A DNA stretch of 64,000 nucleotides from Voacanga thouarsii. Lineage: Eukaryota; Streptophyta; Magnoliopsida; Gentianales; Apocynaceae. The DNA lies in assembly GCA_026120185.1 (NCBI GenBank), contig JANUWF010001699.1:412001-476000 (forward strand), written 5' to 3'. Of this stretch, positions 20,621 through 32,226 are shown in pieces (the stretch's first letter is position 1; each line of letters opens with the position of its first letter). The notes under the pieces were generated by a model. It saw nothing but the letters and a program-made list of their open reading frames with translations. It did no database searches and was not told the origin of the DNA. Made by a program: the position numbers and the translations under genes.

Positions 20621-23600
20621 ATGGGCCTCGAATTTTGGTCAGCAGCTGAAGTTCTTGTGCTGTTTTTCAGTGCCATCATAACATTGATGCCACAGGACGC
20701 AACAGCTGGAAATTATCTCGAGAACGAAACTGATCGCCTTGCTTTGCTGAATATCAAGCTTCAAATATCTGATGATCCATATGGAGTTCTGAATTCATGG
20801 AATGATTCACTTCACCATTGCTATTGGGAAGGTGTCACCTGTGATGCCCGGCATCAAAGAGTTACTAACTTAACTCTTGGAGGTAAAAGTTTACTCGGAT
20901 TTATATCTCCTTATATTGGAAATCTTAGTTTTCTAAAGTCTATCCAATTAGGGGAAAATAGATTTCAGGGTGAAATTCCACAAGAAATTGGTCGTTTATT
21001 TCTTAGCAACACTCTTAGCGGAGAAATTCCTGTTAATCTGAGCCAATGCTTAGAACTAAGGACCATGAGAATATTTCAAAATAAACTTGTGGGAAAAATT
21101 CCTTTCGAGTTAGGCTCTCTGAAGAAGCTTCTGGGAATTTACCTACATCAAAACAACTTGACTGGAGAGATACCTTCTTCTTTTGGGAATTTATCCTCAC
21201 TTGCAGTTCTTGGTCTTGGATTCAATAATATGGAGGGTAATTTGCCAAATGAAATTGGATTCTAGAGAAACCTATGGGGATTGTCTGTAAGTGCGAATAA
21301 ATTTTCCGGTGCAATCCCACCATCTATATACAATATTTCCACACTGTCTAAGGTTTCTCTGACAGAAAATTTCTTTGAGGGAAAACTTCCAAATGATTTA
21401 GGCCTCAAAATGCCAAATCTGACATTGCTGTACATTGGTGCGAATCAATTCGATGGCAACATTCCAGTTTCAATGACTAATGCCACTAATCTTGACGGAC
21501 TTGATATCTCCCGAAACAAATTTGAAGGACAGGTTGCAACTAATCTGGGAAATTTGCCAAGTCTCCAGGTGCTAAATATTCAGGAAAATCTTTTGGGTCG
21601 TAATACTACAGGGGACTTGCATTTTGTCACATCATTGACGAACTGCAGTAGTTTACGAGTACTTGACTTTGATAGTAACCTCTTTGGAGGAAAACTACCC
21701 CAAAAAATTGGAAATCTCTCAGTTCATCTTCAAAAATTATACATGGGATACAACAGTTTATCAGGAACAATCCCTGAAAGCCTAATGAGACTTGCAAATC
21801 TTTATGCGTTATCCATGGAACATAACTTTTTCACAGGTACCATACCAAGGGACTTTGATAAACTTCAAAGTTTGCAACTATTGGATCTAGGCAAAAATCT
21901 GCTGATTGGAGAGATCCCATATAACTTTTGCAATATAACATCTCTATCCGAACTATACATGGAACGCAATAACCTTGAAGGCACATTACCTCCTTGCCTT
22001 GGAAACTCTCGAAGTTTGAAAACATTGGACATCTCTGAAAACAAACTCTCTGGCATCATATCCCCTGAAATTTTTGGCAACTCCTTTGCACCCTTAGATC
22101 TGGATTTATCACATAATTCATTTAGTGGCTCTTTGCCTACTGAAGTTGGAAGACTTGCGAATATCATCAGTTTTGATGTTTCTTATAATAGTTTTTCGGG
22201 AAACATTCCTGATACTCTTGGGGATTGTTCGAATTTGAAGAACCTTAGCATGCAGAGCAACTTTTTCCAAGGAACGATTCCACAAAAAATGGTATCCTTG
22301 AAGGCAATCGAGCTTTTGGACCTCTCGCAAAACAACTTGACTGGAGAAATTCCAAAAGACCTGGAGAGGCTGCCCAGTTTGAATTATCTCAACCTTTCTT
22401 TCAACAACCTTGAAGGGGAGGTACCAAGGAATGGTGTGTTTGTCAATTCAAGCCAAATTATATTGATTGGGAACTTTAAACTCTGTGGAGGCATTCCTGG
22501 ACTACGGTTACCTTCTTGCCACTTCCATAGGAAGAAGAATTTGAAGCTTTTGATCGTCATTATTGTATCCTTGCTATCCACTTTCATTCTGATTTCCACC
22601 ACATTACCATACTGCTATCGACGAAGATACCAGGAAAATGTTTCTTTTCCCAAGCCCTCAAGAGAAGATAAGCTCCTGAGAATTTCCTATCATGATCTCC
22701 GACATGCAACTGGAGGATTTTCCAACGAAAATATAGTTGGATCAGGATATTTTGGGATAGTTTATAAGGGACAGCTGGAAAAGCAAAATGGCAAGCTTGT
22801 AGCAGTAAAAGTTCTGGATCTTCAAACCCATGGAGCATCTAAAAGTTTCAAGGCTGAGTGCAATGCATTGAGAAACATTCGTCATAGAAATCTAGTTCCT
22901 ATCTTAAGTTATTGCTCCAGTATTGATTCTAATGGTCACGATTTCTAGGCTCTAGTCTATGACTTTATGGAGAATGGTAGTCTCGATATGTGGTTGTATT
23001 CAAAGACACATGATGGAACAAGGCAAAGAAATCTAAACCTTCTCCAAAGACTGAATATTGCAATTGATGTCGCTTCAGCATTGCAATATCTTCACAGTCA
23101 TTGTGGGTTTATCATTGCCCATTGTGATTTGAAACCGAGCAACATTCTTCTTGACGATGACCTTACTGCTCATATTGGTGATTTTGGACTTGCAAGGCTT
23201 CTTCATAATTCCACCAAAAGTCACTCAGGAGCTGGTACAAGCAGCTCGGTTGCAATCAAGGGAACCATTGGATATGCAGCTCCAGGTAACAACATTAATA
23301 CATACACTAATTATCAGAAAGAGAACTATGGATATTAAATTTTGAAAGATTAAATCATTAGAGATTATGAACTTTTTCTGTTTGAGAATTTTTGTTAGAT
23401 GTAAAACTTTTGATAAATATGAACCCAGTACATCTAATCTAAAAGTTGTGTAATCTCTTTTTCCTCGATTTCTTGCAGTTAATTGCCAGAAAAGTGATTT
23501 TTTCCGTCCCCCTTCTCTTGTAAATGAAAGTTATATATTTCTTTTATCTTGAAATGACTTGGAGTGTTAAAACTTTTAGAATATGCGATGGGTGGCAAGC

Positions 23601-24058
23601 CATCAACTCAAGGAGACGTCTACAGTTATGGGATTCTTTTGTTAGAGATGTTTACAGGAAAAAAACCAACAGATGATTGTTTTATAAATGATTTGAATTT
23701 GCGTAACTATGTGAAAAAGAATTTATTAGAACGAATTATAGAGATTTTGGATCCTTCGGTCTGTTCAAGGCAGGAAGAGGAAAACAAGGAATTGGAATTA
23801 AATGATGATGGGATTATAGAGCTTGAAAAATCTAACGGAAGCATTGCAAATTTCTGGAGTAGAAAAGAATTTTGGATGAACTGCATTATTTCAGTCTTTA
23901 AAATTGGACTCAAATGCTCTGAAACATTACCAAATGATCGCCTGGTTATGAATGAGGCCACAAGGCAATTGTTAGCCATTAGAGATGCCTTTGTTCTGGG
24001 ACAAAGAGATAGAGCAGCTCATGCAACTCATGGTATGTCATGTTTCTTAGGAAGTTGA
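20621..24058 (+). pseudogene. LRR-XII receptor-like kinase copy 2, two in-frame stops
   Basis: ATG at 20621 opens a signal peptide (hydrophobic AAEVLVLFFSAIITLM). An LRRNT_2 cap (ETDRLALLNIK..CYWEGVTCD) and about 20 LRRs of the NLTGEIPxxLGNL type follow, then a transmembrane helix (codons about 645-665) and a Ser/Thr kinase. Kinase landmarks are GSGYFGIVYKG, VAVK (near codon 728), AHCDLKPSN (non-RD; near codon 833), DFGLARLL and GYAAPE. A GT-AG intron spans 23286-23579 (phase 1 within the APE Glu codon), and exon 2 (EYAMGGKPSTQGDVYSYG) runs to the stop at 24056-24058. In-frame TAG codons at 21263-21265 (codon 215) and 22946-22948 (codon 776, AAG in copy 1) interrupt an otherwise open frame. 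A GTATGT donor at 24033 and acceptor ending at 24159 could instead add a short last exon (24160-24194). The LRR near codon 120 is a few residues short. The family acts as plasma-membrane immune or developmental receptors (At3g47570/EFR/Xa21-like). As read this allele is a pseudogene. Confidence 0.92.
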
Positions 24059-24880
24059 ATTCTACTATTCTGGTCCTTTTCGCCTTATATAAGTTGGCAT
24101 TTTATATGTGGATTTCGTATGATTTAGAATGCTTGTGAAATTAATGTTTGGTTTGACAGGAAGCAACAAAATCTGGACTAAAATGAGTAATTGACCTTGA
24201 CGGTGATGGATACAGAAATGCATTGGAATCATGCATCCTGAAGAGCTTCACATTATGGCAACCATGGCCGGCTCTACTGATGCCAATTCTATTGTTCTTG
24301 CTGTTTTTGTTAATTTTTCTGCATTTTTCCATTGTTGATTTTGGACTTGCTGTGGTTTATTTTACTTTTATTCTCTCAAAGTTTGAATCATTCACGAGTT
24401 ATGGTATTTTTAGACTTTATTTGGCTCTTTTTCGTTTTTTATTCATGTCATGGTGAGCTACTTAAATTTTTAAATATAAAAAAAACAGAAAAAAATAGAT
24501 GTTAGATTTATTATAATTGTTTTCTACATTAAATAGACGTTAGATTCATCATTATTTAACAAAATTTTCACAGAAGTTCCCTATTTCTATTTGCAAGTTT
24601 GAAAGAGGAGAAATAAAAGTTACAACAGTTTAGAGTAGACTTTCAAAATAATTAAAAAGAGAAAAAAGGAAATTAAAAAAGCAAAGCAGTTTAAACAATA
24701 TTTTACTTTTTTAACTAATATTATTAAACAAATCTCCCATAAAAGATTTTACTCTAATAGTAAAAGATGTTCTTTTTTGAAAAAAGTAATAGTAATTAGA
24801 TTTTAAAAGATATTAAAAATTGTCAATATTTTCAGTTTCTACATAGAACTGACCAGAATTTCAGCTTATTGAAATTGACA
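24059..24880 (+). other. 3' flank of receptor kinase copy 2, with Helitron empty sites
   Basis: Non-coding apart from the possible last exon at 24160-24194. It includes CATCCTGAAGAGCTTCACAT (from 24234) and TTGTTAATTTTTCTGC (from about 24308), the uninterrupted counterparts of the two Helitron insertion points downstream of copy 1. Poly-A-rich and otherwise featureless. Confidence 0.75.
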
Positions 24881-25145
24881 GAATACCATATTTCTTAGGC
24901 TGAAGGTGTTTACTGTTGGACAAATCATACGAGACCAATTCTCCATCCTTGCTTAGCAGGAGCAGCTCATTGTTCTTCCTATGGAATACTGCACATTTAA
25001 TTTCTACATGGACCTATGGAATATTCCTCTGTCCAAGATTCTTTAACACCTTACTCCATCATCACACGCATGTCAATCGGCAAATGTTCTAAACTATTGG
25101 AATTGTAGTAGATCAAAGCCAGGGATTTTTTATATTTTACAAAAT
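24881..25145 (-). other. Inverted receptor-kinase upstream segment
   Basis: Reverse-complement match to 7225-7730 (GAGCTGCTCCTGC, CTACTACAATTCCAATAGTT), but about 200 bp of the middle of that segment is absent. The orientation suggests the upstream region of a receptor-kinase copy that once faced the opposite way, or a local inversion. Confidence 0.6.
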
Positions 25146-26268
25146 GCTCAAAACAGATTCTGTGAAGATAAGAACTCTTGCACATAATTTATTAACAGGT
25201 AAGCTTTCAAATCACATATCACTTTTGGGAACATATATTTAATAGTTTTCTTATATACTTGTAACTCATAGAGATCACACAAAACAATCCAAGAGAATAT
25301 CTGGATATTGCACACAACTTTACTATTACGATGGTTGTCAAGGTTGGGTAAGACAAGTATCTTCGACAAGTATTTTTGATATACTGAAGTTGATTTTAGA
25401 AGATGTTATTTTTGACAATATTTGACGTGGTATTAACTTAGTTGGATTAGAAAAGGGATCCTGCAAATCCCGCGAATCTAGCATGAATCTTTGAGAAGAT
25501 CTAATGAAGATTTTATGTGCAAAGATGATCAATCCAAGTAGAACTAGAACTGCAAAGACCTAGGAAACTTGAGAAGAAATTTGTTAAGTAGATTCTTAAT
25601 TCCACAAGAAAACTACCACTCTACTTACAAGAATAAAAGTCGACCTAGCTATTCCAAAGATGTATTAAAAAACTGCACGGAAAAAGAAGCGAGTATTCTC
25701 TAGAGCGTTAGTCGAGTAATAGAGTGAGGAATTCATATTTCTATTCTAAATGTGTTTAATGCATACATCGTTGACGGAGTGTTTTGCTATTCATTGTTAG
25801 AGTATGCTTTGAAGATTCAAATTGATTGCTATAGCAATTATACCATTCAAAGGAATTTGAATCCAAAATTTATTCAAATCAAATACCTTTCTAGCGGAAA
25901 GAATTTCTTGGAGTCAAACGAAGTACCGTTGAGCTGAAGCAAAAAAGGTTGAAAGGAGTTTAATGGAGGTAGTTGGGTCCAACAAAGATCTTTTAGAAGT
26001 TTCACAAAAGAACACTGGTATGGTATTATGTTAAAGTCCACTAAAGATCACTTGGTGATCGAGATAAGTATATTTAGTATAACTTTTGTTCAAGTATAGT
26101 ATTTTATTTTTTTATTGGTCTAGGACCCAAAGACGTAGACTTGTTAATAGTCGAACTACATTAACAATTTACTGTATTTGTTGAACTTTTATTTCTACTT
26201 GTTAAACTAACACAATTATAATAGGAAAATTTAACAATAACACAGGAGGTTAACAATCCAAACCACAC
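25146..26268 (+). mobile_element. Probable 5' LTR region of copia element C
   Basis: Non-coding sequence immediately before a primer-binding site. The LTR should end at CCACACA (about 26268), because TGGTATCAGAG starts at 26272. Its left boundary could not be fixed, as the matching 3' LTR is not in the window. Short ORFs here are not supported. Confidence 0.45.
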
Positions 26269-26271
26269 AAT

Positions 26272-26283
26272 TGGTATCAGAGA
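26272..26283 (+). other. Primer-binding site of copia element C
   Basis: TGGTATCAGAGA, the usual plant copia primer-binding site complementary to the initiator methionine tRNA 3' end, 78 bp before the gag ATG. Confidence 0.8.
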
Positions 26284-26349
26284 GGATCACTATATTGGAA
26301 AAACTATTAATTTAACATATGCTATCATAGAAATTAGTTTGAAAAAACT

Positions 26350-29300
26350 ATGTCTGGACTGGTAGAAGAAAGAGTCTCTGTTACTCGACCCTCATTATTG
26401 AAAGGTACAAACTATACTATTGGAAAACTAGAATAGAATTCATCATCAAAACTCTCGATACTACTAGGAAAGTGGTTCAGAAATGATGGAAACCTCTGAG
26501 AAAGGCAAGTATTAGTCTGGAGAAGCGGAATTGAAATCAATTTATGACTAGATAGATGAATAGTGTCATGTTGACAATGCAAATGATAAAGCTTTGAATG
26601 CAATTTTTGTTTGCAATTAGACTAAAAGAATTCAAGTTGATTTCAACTTGTCAATTTGCAAAAGATGCATGGGAGAAATTACAAACAATATTTGAAAGAA
26701 CAAGTACTGTTAAGATGTCAAAATCACAAATGTTAATAACACGGTTTGAGGAATTGAGGATTGATGAACATGAAATTGTTGATGTTTTTGGTAACAAGTT
26801 AAGAAACATTTCTAATCAAACTTTTCGACTTGGAGAGCAATATTCAAAAGAAAAGTTAATTCATAAGACATGGAGATCTTTACTACCAAGACTCCATGCT
26901 AAAGTTGATGCTATTAAAGAATGCAGGGATCTCTTTCAGATGCGATTAGATGAATTAATGAGCTCTTCGCAAATATATGAGATGAGTCTTCAATCACACT
27001 CAAAGTCCAAAGAGAAAGGAGTTGCTTTAAAAACAAAAGAGGATTTTGATAAGAATAAAATTGATGACAAAGTTTGTTTATTGACAAGAAGATTCAACAA
27101 AATATTGAGAAAGAAAAAATAGATGAACAAATCCTTTAACAAGCCATTCAACAAAAACCAGAAGCACAACAGAAAAGCAACACCAAACAAAAAATCTCAA
27201 ACAACAAGTATGCACTAAAAGGATCAAAATGTTTATAATATGGTAGAATTGGTTATATTTAAATTGACTGTAGAAATCTAAAGAAAAGCTGAAGAATAAG
27301 TCCTACAATACAACCTTGAATGATTGTGAGAACAATCCAAATTATCCTATCGAAAATAAAACTAATAGTGATGATGAGTTTGGTCAAGCAAGCAATGTCA
27401 TATTTAATGTTGTTATTACAGAAGATACTGTGGAAAATCATATTAATTGTCTCTTACAGGTCATAGATATAAGGCTTTTCTTAAAATATTTAAAAATCTT
27501 TAACATGATTGGAAGTCTATCAAATCTGAGTTTGATAAAGGCAAGAAGTCCCCAAAAATGAAATGCATATAGATCAAAAAGTTGTGGTTCATATGTATTT
27601 AGAAGCTACCATAGAGGATGTATGGTATCTTGACAGTGGTTGCTCAAAATATATGACAGGTAAGAAAGAATTTCTTGTAAACTATAAAGGAAAAAAAAAA
27701 AGTGTATTGTTACATTTGGTAATGACTCAAAAAACAAAGTTGTTAGAATCAACATGTTAAACATTGAAGGTATGTCTAAATTTAGAACTTTATATGTTGA
27801 TAGTTTGAAGGAAAACTTGATCTATATAAGTTAGTTATGTAATCATACTATGGTTTTTAATTTTATAATATCAAAGATAAGTATCTTGTTGTTGATAATA
27901 CTAGAACTTGTGTTATTTTTGGGAATAGAACATTTGTGAATTACTATTAGATATACACATCCAATAGTTATGACTATATGTTGGCTAAATTTGATGAAGT
28001 TAAGCTATGTCATCAAAAGTTAAGACATATTACTTCTAAACAATTGGAGATACTGAGTTCAACAAGAACTATTCACAAATTACCAAAGCTTGGTAAATCT
28101 GTTAAAAGAATTTGTAGTTCTTGTCGAAGTGGAAAGCAGATTAAAATGCCACATAAAAAGGTTAATGAATTGTCATAACAACAGTCCTTGAACTTGTTTA
28201 CATAGATTTGTTCGGACCAACACAAACAGAGAACATAGGTGGAAAAAGATATGTCATAGTATGTGTTGATGATTATTCTAAATTTACTTTGGTAAATTTT
28301 CTAAGTCAAAAGTTTGATGCATTTGAAGTATTTCCAAAGTTATGTGTAATGCTGCAAACTCAGAAATGAGCTAAATTGAAAAGATTGAGAAGTGATCATG
28401 GTAAAGAGTTTGACAACAAACTGTTTGAACCATTCTGTGTTGAGAATGGCATTCAGCAGGAGTTTCTAACACCCTAACAAAATGGTGTTGTTGAATGAAA
28501 AAATAGAATCATACAAGAAATGGATATGAAAAGTGCTTTCTTGAATGGGTCCTTGCAAAAAGAGGCATACGTTGAACAACCCAAGGGATTTCTTAATCCA
28601 GAATTTCCTGATCATATTTATTGGTTAAAGAAAGCCCTTTATGAATTGAAGTAAGTGCCAATAGCATGATATGAAAGGCTGAGAAAGCATTTGTTGAGAC
28701 TGGGCTACAAGCAAAAGGGAGCTGATAAGACAATATTTGTTAAAAAGTTGGGAACAAACTTTATTGTTGCAAAAGTCTATGTTGATGACATAGTATTCAG
28801 ATCAATATTAAAACAGATGTTGAAAAAGTTCGTTAAACTTATGCAAATAGAGTTTGAGATAGGTATGGTTGGTAATCTAACATTCTGTCTTGGATTGTAG
28901 ACCAAACAAATGAAAAATGGGATATTTATCTCACAGGGGCAACAACTTGGTTAAGAAGTTTAATATGGAAGATTCAAAGTCTATCAGAACACCTATCAAT
29001 GCTAGTTAGAAGTTGTCAAAGAATGAAAAATGGCAAGATATAGATTAACATCTGTATAGATGTATGATTGAAGGATTGTTGCATCTGACTGCTAGTTTTC
29101 CAAATATTTCTTACATCATTGGAGCTTGTGCACTTCAATCATGTCCCAAAGAATCGCACTTAAAGATTGTCAAGTGAATCCTTAAATATGTTTGTCATAC
29201 TTCTGAATATGGAATCTACTTTAGCAAGGATTCAAATAGTTATCTTGCTAGCTTTAGTGATACTGATGGGGTGGAGGATGTTTCTATCTAGGAAATAATC

Positions 29301-29650
29301 TTGTATTATGGTACAACAAGAAATAGAATTGCTTTTCTTTTTCAACTGTTGAAGTAGAATACATAGTTACCAAAAGTTGTTGTACTCAGCTGTTATGAAT
29401 GAAGCAGATGCTGGAAGACTATAGGACTAGACAGAAAGAACTAATTGTGTACTGTGACAATATAAGTGCAATTGATATATCAAAGAATTCAGTTCAACAT
29501 AGCAGAACAAAGTATATTGATATAAGACATCACTTCATTAGAGAACTTATCGAACAACAAATTGTATGGATTGAATATGTTTCAACTCGAAAGCAACTTA
29601 CTGATATCTTTACAAAATCTCTTGATACTACGTGGTTTAAAGAATTATAG
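26350..29650 (+). pseudogene. Copia element C gag-pol, decayed (Sirevirus-like)
   Basis: Starts ATG at 26350 (MSGLVEERVSVTRPSLLKG), then frameshifts into YWKTRIEFIIKTLD. UBN2-type gag follows at 26598-27122 (FAKDAWEKLQTIFE). Protease region near 27620 has WYLDSGCSKYMTG. GAG-pre-integrase is at 27978-28178 (CHQKLRHI..CSSCRSGKQ). The integrase core (28190-28515) has YIDLFGPTQT, VDDYSKFT, LRSDHGKEF and a final QNGVVE-stop-KNRIIQE. From about 28520 the text passes straight into RT (MDMKSAFLNG, KVYVDDIVF), so the integrase C terminus and RT N terminus are deleted. RNase H ends at 29399-29650 (YCDNISAIDISKN, HHFIRELIE, TDIFTKSLD). Many stops and shifts; no activity expected. Gag and RT style point to the Sirevirus/Maximus side of copia. 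Confidence 0.88.
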
Positions 29651-30440
29651 AAAGCATTGTGACTCTACTTACTTTGCATAAATATTATGGTGTCAAACTT
29701 ATATATAACATTTTTTTTTTGTTTTTTACAACAGTAGAAAAATAAATAAAAAAAATGATTATTCAGAATATGTTGCAGACATACAAAAAGTATGATATGA
29801 TTTGAACTCTAAAGAAATGCCAGAATGAGTGAATATATACCAATCACATATCACAAGAACCAGTATCTTATTATGTTGGAACATAGAATTATTTGTTTTC
29901 TTTTATGAAGAAGAATAGTACCCTTATTTACTGATGAAGGCACCTCACAACAAGCATTGATCGCTACTTCATTAGATTAGGAAAAAGCACCATTAGTGTC
30001 CTTTACAGAATAAAGTGTTGCATAAATAGAGGAAAAGGAGATTGTGGCAATAGAAAATGGTAACATGACTGAGAAAATGAAACTAAAGACACTTTGACCT
30101 ATGACAAGAGTAAGAAGAGTAAGGAAAAAATTAAGGTAGATATTGACGAGTTTGAGTAAAAACAAGTTCAACAACCAAGAAGAGGAAGACTAGAGCCTTA
30201 GTTAGGGAAAAAGGAAAAGAACTGGCTATAAAGAAATCTAGAAGACAAGCTATGACTCCTAAGTATCACATTTTTTGTGATGATACAAGTGGAGACCAAT
30301 TTGGCATTATTTCGGACAGAGAAATATTGGTGGAACATTAGATCGACCTGCCTAAGCTTGTTAGCTTAGATCTTGAAGGTATTCTTTAGAATGTAAAATT
30401 GTTGGATTCATTTAAGTTCAAGACAAAGTATAATGATACT
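29651..30440 (+). pseudogene. Post-pol region of element C, lysine/arginine-rich remnant
   Basis: After the RNase H stop come about 500 bp without clear coding, then broken basic text (KTRALVREKGKELAIKKSRR, then YHIFCDDTSGDQFGIISD) at 30180-30330. A basic N-terminal stretch of this kind also opens the post-pol ORF of element B, so it may be a similar extra ORF of a Sirevirus-like element. It is cut at 30441 by the LTR of element D. Confidence 0.35.
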
Positions 30441-31867
30441 TGATGTCGTGCGTGTAGTGTGTAGGGAATATCTCAACAAAGTCACACAAATAGTCAAGTT
30501 TTAATTAAAATGCCACAATTATTTGCATACACATACTTTAGATAAGTATATCTATCATGTAGTATAGAATCCTGATAGTAAGTATCGAATCCACTGAAAA
30601 TGTAGGAAGTATTGTTTGGCTAATAAATTGACAAAATAAAATAAAAATAACTCTTACACCAATTCCTCACATTAGATAAGTCACCCGTGGTCACAAAATT
30701 AATCCAATAGTAAGAAAAAAAAAAGTCATACAATCAAATGAAATTTCCCAAAATTAACCAAATACATAATGTTGATCTAGTCAATTAAACACCCAAATTA
30801 GTATTGCAATGATGGCCTTCAATTAAAACCCACTAGCTCTTAAGTTATGAGTTTTTTATCTTTAGCCCAAATTGAGGGTATCTATACCTCCCAAATTAGA
30901 TCCAAAGAGCATTAGGCTCAAGCAATCCCGATTCCACATCTAAAAAGTGAAAAGCCCCTATCTCTTGGCAACATTCCACTTCATCAATCATCATGTTCTT
31001 TTTTCCCAAATTCTTTCTCAAATTCATCAAGGAAAATAAATCTAGTAGATCAACTAATTTGGTATCCAACTTCTAACACAATCTCTTGAAATCATTAGAA
31101 GGGGATAAACCCAAACCAATCAATCTGCACAATACAATAAATCAATAAATTACTAAAATAGACTTCAATTAAACCAAAAGAAATCCAATAAAAAGTATAA
31201 TAAGTGTTCATCCTTTTAATTACAATTCAAATCAATATAACCCAACATTTACAAAATAAGATTACAAAGAAAAATGAAGAAAAATTCATGGACAAGTGTG
31301 TTCCTCTTTTTTCTTATAACCTTCTTGAAAATGCTCTTCCCCTCCTCCAAGATGATCTTGATCCTTCTTTGGCGGCCTTTCTTAGTGTTTTTAAGAGTTC
31401 TGATAGTGTTACTCTATAGGGATTCATGCCCTAAAAGTTTACAATAGGGATATTTATAGGTTTTCTCTTTAAAATCCTAAAAATTATAAAACAAGGATTG
31501 TTCTACAATATTGAATGGCGCCGCTTATATTAGCATATCTGGTGCTACTTTAGCTATTTTTTTATATTCCAAAATATAAGGGTGCTAGTTAAGTTGATCT
31601 GAATTATGCTACTAAACTTTTGAAGTTTGATCCTTTGAAACGTTTGAAATTAAGCAGTGTTGGTCATCTCGGCTTGGGTGGCACCACTGCTTACTTTCTC
31701 TTTTTCAACTCTTTTTGTGCTTTTCATCTTATTTCTTTATCAAATCTTCACTCTAAGTATTCTACACAAAACAAGATGAAATATGAAAATGAACAATTAT
31801 CTATTCAAGAATTCTTCACAATAATAACATAAATGACATGAGAAATGTACATTTTAAGCATTCATCA
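30441..31867 (-). repeat. 3' LTR of gypsy element D
   Basis: 1427 bp with TGATG and CATCA at the ends. Its first 250 bp match 58064-58324. An ORF at 31204-31419 inside it is considered fortuitous. Confidence 0.78.
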
Positions 31868-32226
31868 CTCCTTCACACTTAAACTTTTGTTTGTCTTCAA
31901 ACAAATTAACATTATCATCAACAAGTAATCAGCTATGAAAATTTAGAGTTATAAGCTTAGCAACAAGAATAACTCATCATGCGTGCAAATATAGTAAAAA
32001 TAGTAGAGACATTATTCTTCTTAAACTTAAAAATATAATTAAATGCTTATTTTATCAAATTGGGATTATGTAAATTAACAAATTAAGTTAGGTTATGTAA
32101 ATTAACAAGTTAACAAATTGGGTCATTGAAGTAAAGTTAAACAAGTTTATAGCTATTCAACATGATTCACTATACTCTCTAGGTCAAGAATACAAATAAG
32201 GTGATTTATATAAATTAAGATTAAAT
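31868..32226 (-). other. Element D internal region left of nested element A
   Basis: Non-coding. Starts with the pyrimidine tract next to the LTR and continues, after element A, at 52686. The TAAAT at 32222-32226 is the target duplication of A. Confidence 0.65.

Noticed and set aside
21263..22948. Programmed read-through or recoding at the two TAG codons
   Set aside because: No conserved read-through context or structure is evident. Simple nonsense mutation explains both, and copy 1 has AAG at the second site.
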